From: Megachile rotundata
Lineage: Eukaryota; Arthropoda; Insecta; Hymenoptera; Megachilidae
Reading direction: 5' to 3'
Length of the DNA: 64,000 nucleotides
NCBI RefSeq assembly: GCF_050947335.1
Contig: NW_027474228.1
Location: 1 to 64,000, forward strand
Shown here: positions 27,023 to 42,534 of the stretch, piece by piece
Layout of the letters: each line of letters begins with the position of its first letter
Numbering within the stretch: position 1 is the first letter of the stretch
Position numbers and translations under genes: made by a program
Notes under the pieces: model-generated
What the model saw: the letters and a program-made list of their open reading frames with translations, nothing else
The model's database searches: none
What the model was told of the DNA's origin: nothing

Positions 27023-30000
27023 CATATAAGCATAATATGGCTTATCATGTGAGTTAGATTGATAATAGTGAGTGCAATAAATATAGTAATTGTCGTTCTA
27101 TCGCTCATATAAGCACAATATGGCTAATAATATGAGTTAGATTGATAATAATAAGAGTAATAAGTATAGTAATTGTAGTTCTATAGATCATATAAGCATA
27201 ATAGGGCTAATAATATGAGTTAGATTGATAATAATAAGTGTAATAAGTATAGTGAATGTCGTTCTATCGATCATATCAGCATAATATGGGTAATAATATG
27301 AGTTGGATTGATAATAATAGGAGTAATGAGTATAGTAATTGTAGTTCTATCGATCATATAAGCATAATGTGGCTAATAATATGAGTCAGATTCATAATAA
27401 TAAGAGTAATAAGTATAGTAATTGTCGTTCTATCGATCATATAAGCATAATATGGCTAATAATATGAGTTAGATTGATAATAGTGAGTGTAATAAGTATA
27501 GTGAATGTCGTTCTATCGATCATATCAGCATAATATGGCTAATAATATGAGTTAGATTGATAATACTAAGAGTAGTGAGTATAGTAATTCTCGTTCTATC
27601 GATCATGTAAGCATAATATGGCTAATAATATGAGTTAGATTGATAATAATGAGAGTAATAAGTATAGTAACTGTCGTTCTATCGATCATATAAGCATAAT
27701 ATGGCTAATAATATGAGTTAGAGTGATAATACTAAGAGTAGTGAGTATAGTAATTCTCATTCTATCGATCATATAAGCATAATATGGCTAATAATATGAG
27801 TTAGATTGATAATAATAAGGGTAATAAGTATAGTAATTGTCGTTCTATCGATCATATCTGCATAATATGGTTAATAATATGAGATAGAATGATAATAATA
27901 AGAGTAATAAGTATAGTAATTGTCGTTCTATCGATCATATCTGCATAATATGGTTAATAATATGAGTTAGATTGATAATAGTGAGTGTAATAAGTATAGT
28001 GAATGTCGTTCTATCGATCATATCAGCATAATATGGGTAATAATATGAGTTGGATTGATAATAATAAGAGTAATGAGTATAGTAATTGTAGTTCTATCGA
28101 TCACATAAGCATAATGTGGCTAATAATATGAGTCAGATTCATAATAATAAGAGTAATAAGTATAGTAATTGTCGTTCTATCGATCATATAAGCATAATAT
28201 GGCTAATAATATGAGTTAGATTTATAATAATAAGAGTAATAAGTATAGTAATTGTCGTTCTATCGATCATATAAGCACAATATGGCTAATAATATGAGTT
28301 AGATTGGTAATAATAAGAGTAATAAGTATAGTAAATGTCGTGCTATCAATCATATCTGCATAATATGGTTCATAATATGAGTTAGATTGATAATAGTGAG
28401 TGTAATAAGTAAAGTATTTGTCGTTCTGTCGATCATATTAGCATAATATGGTTAATAAAATGAGGTAGATTGATAATAATAAGAGTAATAAGTATAGTAC
28501 TTGTCGTTCTATCGATCATATAAGCACAATATGGCTAATAATATAAGTTAGATTGATAATAATAAGAGTCATAAGTATAGTAATTGTCGTTCTATCGATC
28601 ATATCTGCATAATATGGTTAATAATATCAGTTAGATTGATAATAATAAGAGTAATAAGTATAGTAATTGTCGTTATATCGATCATATAACCATAATATGG
28701 CTAATAGCATGGGTTAGATTGATAATAATAAGAGTAATGAGTATAGTAATTGTCGTTCTATCGATCATATCGGCATAATATGGTTAATAATATGAGTTAG
28801 ATTGATAATAGTGAGTGTAATAAATATAGTAATTGTCGTTCTATCGCTCATATAAGCACAATATGGCTAATAATATGAGTTAGATTGATAATAATAAGAG
28901 TAATAAGTATAGTAATTGTCGTTCTATCGATCATATAAGCATAATATGGCTAATAATATGACTTAGAGTGATAATAATAAGTGTAATAAGTATAGTAATT
29001 GTCGTTCTATCGATCATAATTGCATAATATGGTTAATAATATGAATTAGATTGATAATAATAAGAGCAATGAGTATAGTAATTGTCGTACTATCGATCAT
29101 ATAAGCATAATATGGCTAATAATATGAGTTAGATTGGTAATAATAAGTGTAATAAGTATAGTAATTGTCGTTCTATCGATCATATCTGCATAATATGGTT
29201 AATAATATGAGTTAGATTGACAACAATAAGTGTAATGAGTATAGTAATTGTCGTACTATCGATCATATAAGCATAATATGGCTTATCATGTGAGTTAGAT
29301 TGATAATAGTGAGTGCAATAAATATAGTAATTGTCGTTCTATCGCTCATATAAGCACAATATGGCTAATAATATGAGTTAGATTGATAATAATAAGAGTA
29401 ATAAGTATAGTAATTGTCGTTCTATAGATCATATAAGCATAATAGGGCTAATAATATGAGTTAGATTGATAATAATAAGTGTAATAAGTATAGTAATTGT
29501 CGTTCTATCGATCATATCTGCGTAATATGGTTAATAATATGAGTTAGATTTATAATAGTGAGTGTAATAAGTATAGTGAATGTCGTTCTATCGATCATAT
29601 CAGCATAATATGGGTAATAATATGAGTTGGATTGATAATAATAAGAGTAATGAGTATAGTAATTGCAGTTCTATCGATCATATAAGCATAATATGGCTAA
29701 TAATATGAGTTGGGTTGATAAAAATAAGAATAATAAGTATAGTAATTGTCGTTATATCGATCATATAACCATAATATGGCTAATAGCATGAGTTAGATTG
29801 ATAATAATAAGAGTAATGAGTATAGTAATTGTCGTTCTATCGATCATATCTGCATAATATGGTTAATAATATGAGTTAGATTGATAACAGTGAGTGTAAT
29901 AAATATAGTAATTGTCGTTCTATCGCTCATATAAGCACAATATGGCTAATAATATGAGTTAGATTCATAATAATAAGAGTAATAAGTATAGTAATTGTCG

Positions 30001-33000
30001 TTCTATCGATCATTTAAGCATAATATGGCGAATAATATGAGTTGGGTTGATAAAAATAAGAATAATAAGTATAGTTATTGTCGTTCTATCGATCATATCA
30101 GTATAATATGGGTAATAATATGAGTAGGATTGATAATAATAAGAGTAATGAGTATAGTAATTGTAGTTCTATCGATCATTTAAGCATAATATGGCTAATA
30201 ATATGGGTTAGATTGATGAAAATAAGAGTAATGAGTATAGTGATTGTAGTTCTATCGATCATATCTGCATAATATGGTTAATAATATGAGTTAGATTGAT
30301 AAAAATAAGAATAATAAGTATAGTATTGTCGTTCTATCGATCATATAAGCATAATATGGCTAATAATATGAGTTAGGTTGATAATAACAAGAGTAATAAG
30401 TATAGTAAATGTCGTGCTATCGATCATATCTGCATAATATGGTTCATAATATGTGTTAGATTTATAATAGTGAGTGTAATAAGTATAGTATTTGTCGTTC
30501 TGTCGATCATATTAGCATAATATGGTTAATAATATGAGTTGGATTGATAATAATAAGAGTAATGAGTATAGTAATAGCAGTTCTATCGATCATATAAGCA
30601 TAATATGGCTAATAATATGAGTTGGGTTGATAAAAATAAGAATAATAAGTATAGTAATTGTCGTTATATCGATCATGTAACCATAATATGGCTAATAGCA
30701 TGAGTTAGATTGATAATAATAAGAGTAATGAGTATAGTGATTGTAGTTCTATCGATCATATCTGCATAATATGGTTAATAATATGAGTTAGATTGATAAT
30801 AGTGAGTGTAATAAATATAGTAATTGTCGTTCTGTCGCTCATATAAGCACAATATGGTTAATAATATGAGTTAGATTGATAATAATAAGAGTAATAAGTA
30901 TAGTAATTGTCGTTCTATCGATCATATATGCATAATATGGTTATTAATATGAGTTAGATTGATAATAGTGAGTGTAATAAGTATAGTGAATGTCGTTCTA
31001 TCGATCATATCAGCATAATATGGGTAATAATATGAGTAGGATTGATAATAATAAGAGTAATGAGTATAGTAATTGTAGTTCTATCGATCATTTAAGCATA
31101 ATATGGCTAGTAATATGAGTTAGATTGATAAAAATAAGAGTAATGAGTATAGTGATTGTAGTTCTATCGATCATATCTGCATAATATGGTTAATAATATG
31201 AGTTAGATTGATAATAATAAGAGTAATAAGTATAGTATTTGTCGTTCTATCGATCATATAAGCATAATATGGCTAATAATATGAGTTAGATTGATAATAA
31301 TAAGAGTAATAAGTATAGTAATTGTCGTTCTATCGATCATTTAAGCATAATATGGCTAATAATATTAGTCAGATTGGTAATAATAACAGTAATAAGTATA
31401 GTAATTGTCGTTCTATCGACAATATAAGCATAATATGGCTAATAATATGAGTTAGATTGATAACACTAAGAGTAGTGAGTATAGTAATTCTCGTTCTATC
31501 GATCATATAAGCATAATATGGCTAATAATATGAGTTAGATTGATAATAATGAGAGTAATAAGTATAGTAACTGTCGTTCAATCGATCATATAAGCATAAT
31601 ATGCCTAATAATATGAGTTAGAGTGATAATACTAAGAGTAGTGAGTATAGTAATTCTCATTCTATCGATCATATAAGCATAATATGGCTAATAATATGAG
31701 TTAGATTGATAATAATAAGGGTAATAAGTATAGTAATTGTCGTTCTCTCGATCATATAAGCATAATATGGCTAATAATATGAGTTAGATTGATAATACTA
31801 AGAGGAGTGAGTATAGTAATTGTCGTTCTATCGATAATATAAGCATAATATGGCTAATAATATGAGTTAGATTTACAATAATAAGAGTAATAAGTATAGT
31901 AATTGTCGTTCTATCGATCATATAAGCACAATATGGCTAATAATATGAGTTAGATTGATAATAATAAGAGTAATAAGTATAGTAATTGTCGTTCTATCGA
32001 TCATATCTGCATAATATGGTTAATAATATGAGTTAGATTGATAACAATAAGAGTAATGAGTATAGTAATTGTCGTACTATCGATCATATAAGCATAATAT
32101 GGCTTATCATGTGAGTTAGATTGATAATAGTGAGTGCAATAAATATAGTAATTGTCGTTCTATCGCTCATATAAGCACAATATGGCTAATAATATGAGTT
32201 AGATTGATAATAATAAGAGTAATAAGTATAGTAATTGTCGTTCTATAGATCATATAAGCATAATAGGGCTAATAATATGAGTTAGATTGATAATAATAAG
32301 TGTAATAAGTATAGTGAATGTCGTTCTATCGATCATATCAGCATAATATGGGTAATAATATGAGTTGGATTGATAATAATAGGAGTAATGAGTATAGTAA
32401 TTGTAGTTCTATCGATCATATAAGCATAATGTGGCTAATAATATGAGTCAGATTCATAATAATAAGAGTAATAAGTATAGTAATTGTCGTTCTATCGATC
32501 ATATAAGCATAATATGGCTAATAATATGAGTTAGATTGATAATAGTGAGTGTAATAAGTATAGTGAATGTCGTTCTATCGATCATATCAGCATAATATGG
32601 CTAATAATATGAGTTAGATTGATAATACTAAGAGTAGTGAGTATAGTAATTCTCGTTCTATCGATCATGTAAGCATAATATGGCTAATAATATGAGTTAG
32701 ATTGATAATAATGAGAGTAATAAGTATAGTAACTGTCGTTCTATCGATCATATAAGCATAATATGGCTAATAATATGAGTTAGAGTGATAATACTAAGAG
32801 TAGTGAGTATAGTAATTCTCATTCTATCGATCATATAAGCATAATATGGCTAATAATATGAGTTAGATTGATAATAATAAGGGTAATAAGTATAGTAATT
32901 GTCGTTCTCTCGATCATATAAGCATAATATGGCTAATAATATGAGTTAGATTGATAATACTAAGAGGAGTGAGTATAGTAATTGTCGTTCTATCGATAAT

Positions 33001-35320
33001 ATAAGCATAATATGGCTAATAATATGAGTTAGATTGATAATAATAAGAGTAATGAGTATAGTAATTGTAGTTCTATCGATCATATCTGCATAATATGGTT
33101 AATAATATGAGATAGAATGATAATAATAAGAGTAATAAGTATAGTAATTGTCGTTCTATCGATCATATCTGCATAATATGGTTAATAATATGAGTTAGAT
33201 TGATAATAGTGAGTGTAATAAGTATAGTGAATGTCGTTCTATCGATCATATCAGCATAATATGGGTAATAATATGAGTTGGATTGATAATAATAAGAGTA
33301 ATGAGTATAGTAATTGTAGTTCTATCGATCATATAAGCATAATGTGGCTAATAATATGAGTCAGATTCATAATAATAAGAGTAATAAGTATAGTAATTGT
33401 CGTTCTATCGATCATATAAGCATAATATGGCTAATAATATGAGTTAGATTTACAATAATAAGAGTAATAAGTATAGTAATTGTCGTTCTATCGATCATAT
33501 AAGCACAATATGGTTAATAATATGAGTTAGATTTATAATAGTGAGTGTAATAAGTATAGTGAATGTCGTTCTATCGATCATATCAGCATAATGTGGGTAA
33601 TAATATGAGTTGGATTGATAATAATAAGAGTAATGAGTATAGTAATTGTAGTTCTATCGATCATATAAGCATAATATGGCTAATAATATGAGTAAGATTC
33701 ATAATAATAAGAGTAATAAGTATAGTAATTGTCGTTCTGTCGATCATTTAAGCATAATATGGCGAATAATATGAGTTGGGTTGATAAAAATAAGAATAAT
33801 AAGTATAGTATTGTCGTTCTATCGATCATATAAGCATAATATGGCTAATAATATGAGTTAGGTTGATAATAACAAGAGTAATAAGTATAGTAAATGTCGT
33901 GCTATCGATCATATCTGCATAATATGGTTCATAATATGAGTTAGATTGATAATAGTGAGTGTAATAAGTATAGTATTTGTCGTTCTGTCGATCATATTAG
34001 CATAATATGGTTAATAAAATGAGGTAGATTGATAATAATAAGAGTAATAAGTATAGTACTTGTCGTTCTATCGATCATATAAGCACAATATGGCTAATAA
34101 TATAAGTTAGATTGATAATAATAAGAGTCATAAGTATAGTAATTGTCGTTCTATCGATCATATCTGCATAATATGGTTAATAATATGAGTTAGATTGATA
34201 ATAATAAGAGTAATAAGTATAGTAATTGTCGTTATATCGATCATATAACCATAATATGGCTAATAGCATGGGTTAGATTGATAATAATAAGAGTAATGAG
34301 TATAGTAATTGTCGTTCTATCGATCATATCGGCATAATATGGTTAATAATATGAGTTAGATTGATAATAGTGAGTGTAATAAATATAGTAATTGTCGTTC
34401 TATCGCTCATATAAGCACAATATGGCTAATAATATGAGTTAGATTGATAATAATAAGAGTAATAAGTATAGTAATTGTCGTTCTATCGATCATATAAGCA
34501 TAATATGGCTAATAATATGAATTAGATTGATAATAATAAGAGCAATGAGTATAGTAATTGTCGTACTATCGATCATATAAGCATAATATGGCTAATAATA
34601 TGAGTTAGATTGGTAATAATAAGTGTAATAAGTATAGTAATTGTCGTTCTATCGATCATATCTGCATAATATGGTTAATAATATGAGTTAGATTGACAAC
34701 AATAAGAGTAATGAGTATAGTAATTGTCGTACTATCGATCATATAAGCATAATATGGCTTATCATGTGAGTTAGATTGATAATAGTGAGTGCAATAAATA
34801 TAGTAATTGTCGTTCTATCGCTCATATAAGCACAATATGGCTAATAATATGAGTTAGATTGATAATAATAAGAGTAATAAGTATAGTAATTGTCGTTCTA
34901 TAGATCATATAAGCATAATAGGGCTAATAATATGAGTTAGATTGATAATAATAAGTGTAATAAGTATAGTAATTGTCGTTCTATCAATCATATCTGCGTA
35001 ATATGGTTAATAATATGAGTTAGATTTATAATAGTGAGTGTAATAAGTATAGTGAATGTCGTTCTATCGATCATATCAGCATAATATGGGTAATAATATG
35101 AGTTGGATTGATAATAATAAGAGTAATGAGTATAGTAATTGCAGTTCTATCGATCATATAAGCATAATATGGCTAATAATATGAGTTGGGTTGATAAAAA
35201 TAAGAATAATAAGTATAGTAATTGTCGTTATATCGATCATATAACCATAATATGGCTAATAGCATGAGTTAGATTGATAATAATAAGAGTAATGAGTATA
35301 GTAATTGTCGTTCTATCGAT

Positions 35321-35776
35321 CATATCTGCATAATATGGTTAATAATATGAGTTAGATTGATAACAGTGAGTGTAATAAATATAGTAATTGTCGTTCTATC
35401 GCTCATATAAGCACAATATGGCTAATAATATGAGTTAGATTCATAATAATAAGAGTAATAAGTATAGTAATTGTCGTTCTATCGATCATTTAAGCATAAT
35501 ATGGCGAATAATATGAGTTGGGTTGATAAAAATAAGAATAATAAGTATAGTAATTGTCGTTCTATCGATCATATCAGTATAATATGGGTAATAATATGAG
35601 TAGGATTGATAATAATAAGAGTAATGAGTATAGTAATTGTAGTTCTATCGATCATTTAAGCATAATATGGCTAATAATATGGGTTAGATTGATGAAAATA
35701 AGAGTAATGAGTATAGTGATTGTAGTTCTATCGATCATATCTGCATAATATGGTTAATAATATGAGTTAGATTGAT
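35321..35776 (+). repeat. 8-monomer-spaced duplication, copy 1
   Basis: The stretch recurs at 35985-36440, offset 664 bp (8 monomers). It contains the AACAGTGAGTG, TTCATAATAATAAG, GGCGAATAATATGAG, GGGTTGATAAAAATAAG, CAGTATAATATGGG and GATGAAAATAAG monomers in order. The left copy then continues with a GTATTTGTCG monomer and the right copy with the GGGTTGATAAAA-derived 82-bp monomer. Confidence 0.82.
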
Positions 35777-35984
35777 AATAATAAGAGTAATAAGTATAGT
35801 ATTTGTCGTTCTATCGATCATATAAGCATAATATGGCTAATAATATGAGTTAGATTGATAATAATAAGAGTAATAAGTATAGTAATTGTCGTTCTATCGA
35901 TCATTTAAGCATAATATGGCTAATAATATTAGTCAGATTGGTAATAATAACAGTAATAAGTATAGTAATTGTCGTTCTATCGAT

Positions 35985-36440
35985 CATATCTGCATAATAT
36001 GGTTAATAATATGAGTTAGATTGATAACAGTGAGTGTAATAAATATAGTAATTGTCGTTCTATCGCTCATATAAGCACAATATGGCTAATAATATGAGTT
36101 AGATTCATAATAATAAGAGTAATAAGTATAGTAATTGTCGTTCTATCGATCATTTAAGCATAATATGGCGAATAATATGAGTTGGGTTGATAAAAATAAG
36201 AATAATAAGTATAGTAATTGTCGTTCTATCGATCATATCAGTATAATATGGGTAATAATATGAGTAGGATTGATAATAATAAGAGTAATGAGTATAGTAA
36301 TTGTAGTTCTATCGATCATTTAAGCATAATATGGCTAATAATATGGGTTAGATTGATGAAAATAAGAGTAATGAGTATAGTGATTGTAGTTCTATCGATC
36401 ATATCTGCATAATATGGTTAATAATATGAGTTAGATTGAT
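35985..36440 (+). repeat. 8-monomer-spaced duplication, copy 2
   Basis: This is the partner of 35321-35776. Both copies carry the same spurious 64-codon open frame in the GTAGTTC/GATGAAAATAAG monomers, which shows that the frame travels with the duplicated repeat and is not a gene. Confidence 0.82.
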
Positions 36441-37941
36441 AAAAATAAGAATAATAAGTATAGTATTGTCGTTCTATCGATCATATAAGCATAATATGGC
36501 TAATAATATGAGTTAGGTTGATAATAACAAGAGTAATAAGTATAGTAAATGTCGTGCTATCGATCATATCTGCATAATATGGTTCATAATATGTGTTAGA
36601 TTTATAATAGTGAGTGTAATAAGTATAGTATTTGTCGTTCTGTCGATCATATTAGCATAATATGGTTAATAATATGAGTTGGATTGATAATAATAAGAGT
36701 AATGAGTATAGTAATAGCAGTTCTATCGATCATATAAGCATAATATGGCTAATAATATGAGTTGGGTTGATAAAAATAAGAATAATAAGTATAGTAATTG
36801 TCGTTATATCGATCATGTAACCATAATATGGCTAATAGCATGAGTTAGATTGATAATAATAAGAGTAATGAGTATAGTGATTGTAGTTCTATCGATCATA
36901 TCTGCATAATATGGTTAATAATATGAGTTAGATTGATAATAGTGAGTGTAATAAATATAGTAATTGTCGTTCTGTCGCTCATATAAGCACAATATGGTTA
37001 ATAATATGAGTTAGATTGATAATAATAAGAGTAATAAGTATAGTAATTGTCGTTCTATCGATCATATATGCATAATATGGTTATTAATATGAGTTAGATT
37101 GATAATAGTGAGTGTAATAAGTATAGTGAATGTCGTTCTATCGATCATATCAGCATAATATGGGTAATAATATGAGTAGGATTGATAATAATAAGAGTAA
37201 TGAGTATAGTAATTGTAGTTCTATCGATCATTTAAGCATAATATGGCTAGTAATATGAGTTAGATTGATAAAAATAAGAGTAATGAGTATAGTGATTGTA
37301 GTTCTATCGATCATATCTGCATAATATGGTTAATAATATGAGTTAGATTGATAATAATAAGAGTAATAAGTATAGTATTTGTCGTTCTATCGATCATATA
37401 AGCATAATATGGCTAATAATATGAGTTAGATTGATAATAATAAGAGTAATAAGTATAGTAATTGTCGTTCTATCGATCATTTAAGCATAATATGGCTAAT
37501 AATATTAGTCAGATTGGTAATAATAACAGTAATAAGTATAGTAATTGTCGTTCTATCGACAATATAAGCATAATATGGCTAATAATATGAGTTAGATTGA
37601 TAACACTAAGAGTAGTGAGTATAGTAATTCTCGTTCTATCGATCATATAAGCATAATATGGCTAATAATATGAGTTAGATTGATAATAATGAGAGTAATA
37701 AGTATAGTAACTGTCGTTCAATCGATCATATAAGCATAATATGCCTAATAATATGAGTTAGAGTGATAATACTAAGAGTAGTGAGTATAGTAATTCTCAT
37801 TCTATCGATCATATAAGCATAATATGGCTAATAATATGAGTTAGATTGATAATAATAAGGGTAATAAGTATAGTAATTGTCGTTCTCTCGATCATATAAG
37901 CATAATATGGCTAATAATATGAGTTAGATTGATAATACTAA

Positions 37942-38273
37942 GAGTAATAAGTATAGTAATTGTCGTTCTATCGATCATATATGCATAATATGGTTATTAA
38001 TATGAGTTAGATTGATAATAGTGAGTGTAATAAGTATAGTGAATGTCGTTCTATCGATCATATCAGCATAATATGGGTAATAATATGAGTAGGATTGATA
38101 ATAATAAGAGTAATGAGTATAGTAATTGTCGTTCTATCGATCATATATGCATAATATGGTTATTAATATGAGTTAGATTGATAATAGTGAGTGTAATAAG
38201 TATAGTGAATGTCGTTCTATCGATCATATCAGCATAATATGGGTAATAATATGAGTAGGATTGATAATAATAA
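37942..38273 (+). repeat. Two-monomer (166-bp) local duplication
   Basis: A dimer made of the TATGCATAATATGGTTATTA/GTGAGTGTAATAAG monomer and the GTGAATGTCG/CAGCATAATATGGG monomer occurs at 37942-38107 and again at 38108-38273, offset 166 bp. In related regions (for example 30.9-31.05 and 37.07-37.2 kb) it occurs once before the next monomer type. Confidence 0.8.
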
Positions 38274-41040
38274 GAGTAATGAGTATAGTAATTGTCGTTC
38301 TATCGATAATATAAGCATAATATGGCTAATAATATGAGTTAGATTGATAATAATAAGAGTAATGAGTATAGTAATTGTAGTTCTATCGATCATATCTGCA
38401 TAATATGGTTAATAATATGAGATAGAATGATAATAATAAGAGTAATAAGTATAGTAATTGTCGTTCTATCGATCATATCTGCACAATATGGTTAATAATA
38501 TGAGTTAGATTGATAATAGTGAGTGTAATAAGTATAGTGAATGTCGTTCTATCGATCATATCAGCATAATATGGGTAATAATATGAGTTGGATTGATAAT
38601 AATAAGAGTAATGAGTATAGTAATTGTAGTTCTATCGATCATATAAGCATAATGTGGCTAATAATATGAGTCAGATTCATAATAATAAGAGTAATAAGTA
38701 TAGTAATTGTCGTTCTATCAATCATATAAGCATAATATGGCTAATAATATGAGTTAGATTTACAATAATAAGAGTAATAAGTATAGTAATTGTCGTTCTA
38801 TCGATCATATAAGCACAATATGGCTAATAATATGAGTTAGATTGATAATAATAAGAGTAATAAGTATAGTAATTGTCGTTCTATCGATCATATCTGCATA
38901 ATATGGTTAATAATATGAGTTAGATTGATAACAATAAGAGTAATGAGTATAGTAATTGTCGTACTATCGATCATATAAGCATAATATGGCTTATCATGTG
39001 AGTTAGATTGATAATAGTGAGTGCAATAAATATAGTAATTGTCGTTCTATCGCTCATATAAGCACAATATGGCTAATAATATGAGTTAGATTGATAATAA
39101 TAAGAGTAATAAGTATAGTAATTGTCGTTCTATAGATCATATAAGCATAATAGGGCTAATAATATGAGTTAGATTGATAATAATAAGTGTAATAAGTATA
39201 GTGAATGTCGTTCTATCGATCATATCAGCATAATATGGGTAATAATATGAGTTGGATTGATAATAATAGGAGTAATGAGTATAGTAATTGTAGTTCTATC
39301 GATCATATAAGCATAATGTGGCTAATAATATGAGTCAGATTCATAATAATAAGAGTAAAAAGTATAGTAATTGTCGTTCTATCGATCATATAAGCATAAT
39401 ATGGCTAATAATATGAGTTAGATTGATAATAGTGAGTGTAATAAGTATAGTGAATGTCGTTCTATCGATCATATCAGCATAATATGGCTAATAATATGAG
39501 TTAGATTGATAATACTAAGAGTAGTGAGTATAGTAATTCTCGTTCTATCGATCATGTAAGCATAATATGGCTAATAATATGAGTTAGATTGATAATAATG
39601 AGAGTAATAAGTATAGTAACTGTCGTTCTATCGATCATATAAGCATAATATGGCTAATAATATGAGTTAGAGTGATAATACTAAGAGTAGTGAGTATAGT
39701 AATTCTCATTCTATCGATCATATAAGCATAATATGGCTAATAATATGAGTTAGATTGATAATAATAAGGGTAATAAGTATAGTAATTGTCGTTCTCTCGA
39801 TCATATAAGCATAATATGGCTAATAATATGAGTTAGATTGATAATACTAAGAGGAGTGAGTATAGTAATTGTCGTTCTATCGATAATATAAGCATAATAT
39901 GGCTAATAATATGAGTTAGATTGATAATAATAAGAGTAATGAGTATAGTAATTGTAGTTCTATCGATCATATCTGCATAATATGGTTAATAATATGAGAT
40001 AGAATGATAATAATAAGAGTAATAAGTATAGTAATTGTCGTTCTATCGATCATATCTGCATAATATGGTTAATAATATGAGTTAGATTGATAATAGTGAG
40101 TGTAATAAGTATAGTGAATGTCGTTCTATCGATCATATCAGCATAATATGGGTAATAATATGAGTTGGATTGATAATAATAAGAGTAATGAGTATAGTAA
40201 TTGTAGTTCTATCGATCATATAAGCATAATGTGGCTAATAATATGAGTCAGATTCATAATAATAAGAGTAATAAGTATAGTAATTGTCGTTCTATCGATC
40301 ATATAAGCATAATATGGCTAATAATATGAGTTAGATTTACAATAATAAGAGTAATAAGTATAGTAATTGTCGTTCTATCGATCATATAAGCACAATATGG
40401 TTAATAATATGAGTTAGATTTATAATAGTGAGTGTAATAAGTATAGTGAATGTCGTTCTATCGATCATATCAGCATAATGTGGGTAATAATATGAGTTGG
40501 ATTGATAATAATAAGAGTAATGAGTATAGTAATTGTAGTTCTATCGATCATATAAGCATAATATGGCTAATAATATGAGTAAGATTCATAATAATAAGAG
40601 TAATAAGTATAGTAATTGTCGTTCTATCGATCATTTAAGCATAATATGGCGAATAATATGAGTTGGGTTGATAAAAATAAGAATAATAAGTATAGTATTG
40701 TCGTTCTATCGATCATATAAGCATAATATGGCTAATAATATGAGTTAGGTTGATAATAACAAGAGTAATAAGTATAGTAAATGTCGTGCTATCGATCATA
40801 TCTGCATAATATGGTTCATAATATGAGTTAGATTGATAATAGTGAGTGTAATAAGTATAGTATTTGTCGTTCTGTCGATCATATTAGCATAATATGGTTA
40901 ATAAAATGAGGTAGATTGATAATAATAAGAGTAATAAGTATAGTACTTGTCGTTCTATCGATCATATAAGCACAATATGGCTAATAATATAAGTTAGATT
41001 GATAATAATAAGAGTCATAAGTATAGTAATTGTCGTTCTA

Positions 41041-42534
41041 TCGATCATATCTGCATAATATGGTTAATAATATGAGTTAGATTGATAATAATAAGAGTAA
41101 TAAGTATAGTAATTGTCGTTATATCGATCATATAACCATAATATGGCTAATAGCATGGGTTAGATTGATAATAATAAGAGTAATGAGTATAGTAATTGTC
41201 GTTCTATCGATCATATCGGCATAATATGGTTAATAATATGAGTTAGATTGATAATAGTGAGTGTAATAAATATAGTAATTGTCGTTCTATCGCTCATATA
41301 AGCACAATATGGCTAATAATATGAGTTAGATTGATAATAATAAGAGTAATAAGTATAGTAATTGTCGTTCTATCGATTATATAAGCATAATATGGCTAAT
41401 AATATGACTTAGATTGATAATAATAAGTGTAATAAGTATAGTAATTGTCGTTCTATCGATCATAATTGCATAATATGGTTAATAATATGAATTAGATTGA
41501 TAATAATAAGAGCAATGAGTATAGTAATTGTCGTACTATCGATCATATAAGCATAATATGGCTAATAATATGAGTTAGATTGGTAATAATAAGTGTAATA
41601 AGTATAGTAATTGTCGTTCTATCGATCATATCTGCATAATATGGTTAATAATATGAGTTAGATTGACAACAATAAGAGTAGTGAGTATAGTAATTGTCGT
41701 ACTATCGATCATATAAGCATAATATGGCTTATCATGTGAGTTAGATTGATAATAGTGAGTGCAATAAATATAGTAATTGTCGTTCTATCGCTCATATAAG
41801 CACAATATGGCTAATAATATGAGTTAGATTGATAATAATAAGAGTAATAAGTATAGTAATTGTCGTTCTATAGATCATATAAGCATAATAGGGCTAATAA
41901 TATGAGTTAGATTGATAATAATAAGTGTAATAAGTATAGTAATTGTCGTTCTATCAATCATATCTGCGTAATATGGTTAATAATATGAGTTAGATTTATA
42001 ATAGTGAGTGTAATAAGTATAGTGAATGTCGTTCTATCGATCATATCAGCATAATATGGGTAATAATATGAGTTGGATTGATAATAATAAGAGTAATGAG
42101 TATAGTAATTGCAGTTCTATCGATCATATAAGCATAATATGGCTAATAATATGAGTTGGGTTGATAAAAATAAGAATAATAAGTATAGTAATTGTCGTTA
42201 TATCGATCATATAACCATAATATGGCTAATAGCATGAGTTAGATTGATAATAATAAGAGTAATGAGTATAGTAATTGTCGTTCTATCGATCATATCTGCA
42301 TAATATGGTTAATAATATGAGTTAGATTGATAACAGTGAGTGTAATAAATATAGTAATTGTCGTTCTATCGCTCATATAAGCACAATATGGCTAATAATA
42401 TGAGTTAGATTCATAATAATAAGCGTAATAAGTATAGTAATTGTCGTTCTATCGATCATTTAAGCATAATATGGCGAATAATATGAGTTGGGTTGATAAA
42501 AATAAGAATAATAAGTATAGTAATTGTCGTTCTA
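41041..42534 (+). repeat. 18-monomer tandem HOR, copy 1
   Basis: This is the first copy of a 1494-bp unit, exactly 18 monomers. It contains in order the TAGCATGGGTTAG, ATGACTTAG, ATAATTGCATAATATGG, ATGAATTAG, TTATCATGTGAG, CTATAGATC and GGGTTGATAAAA monomers. AATAAGCGTAATAAG at about 42418 recurs at exactly +1494, and AATAAGAGTAGTGAG near 41669 recurs near 43163. I saw the AAGCGTAAT state nowhere else. Confidence 0.87.
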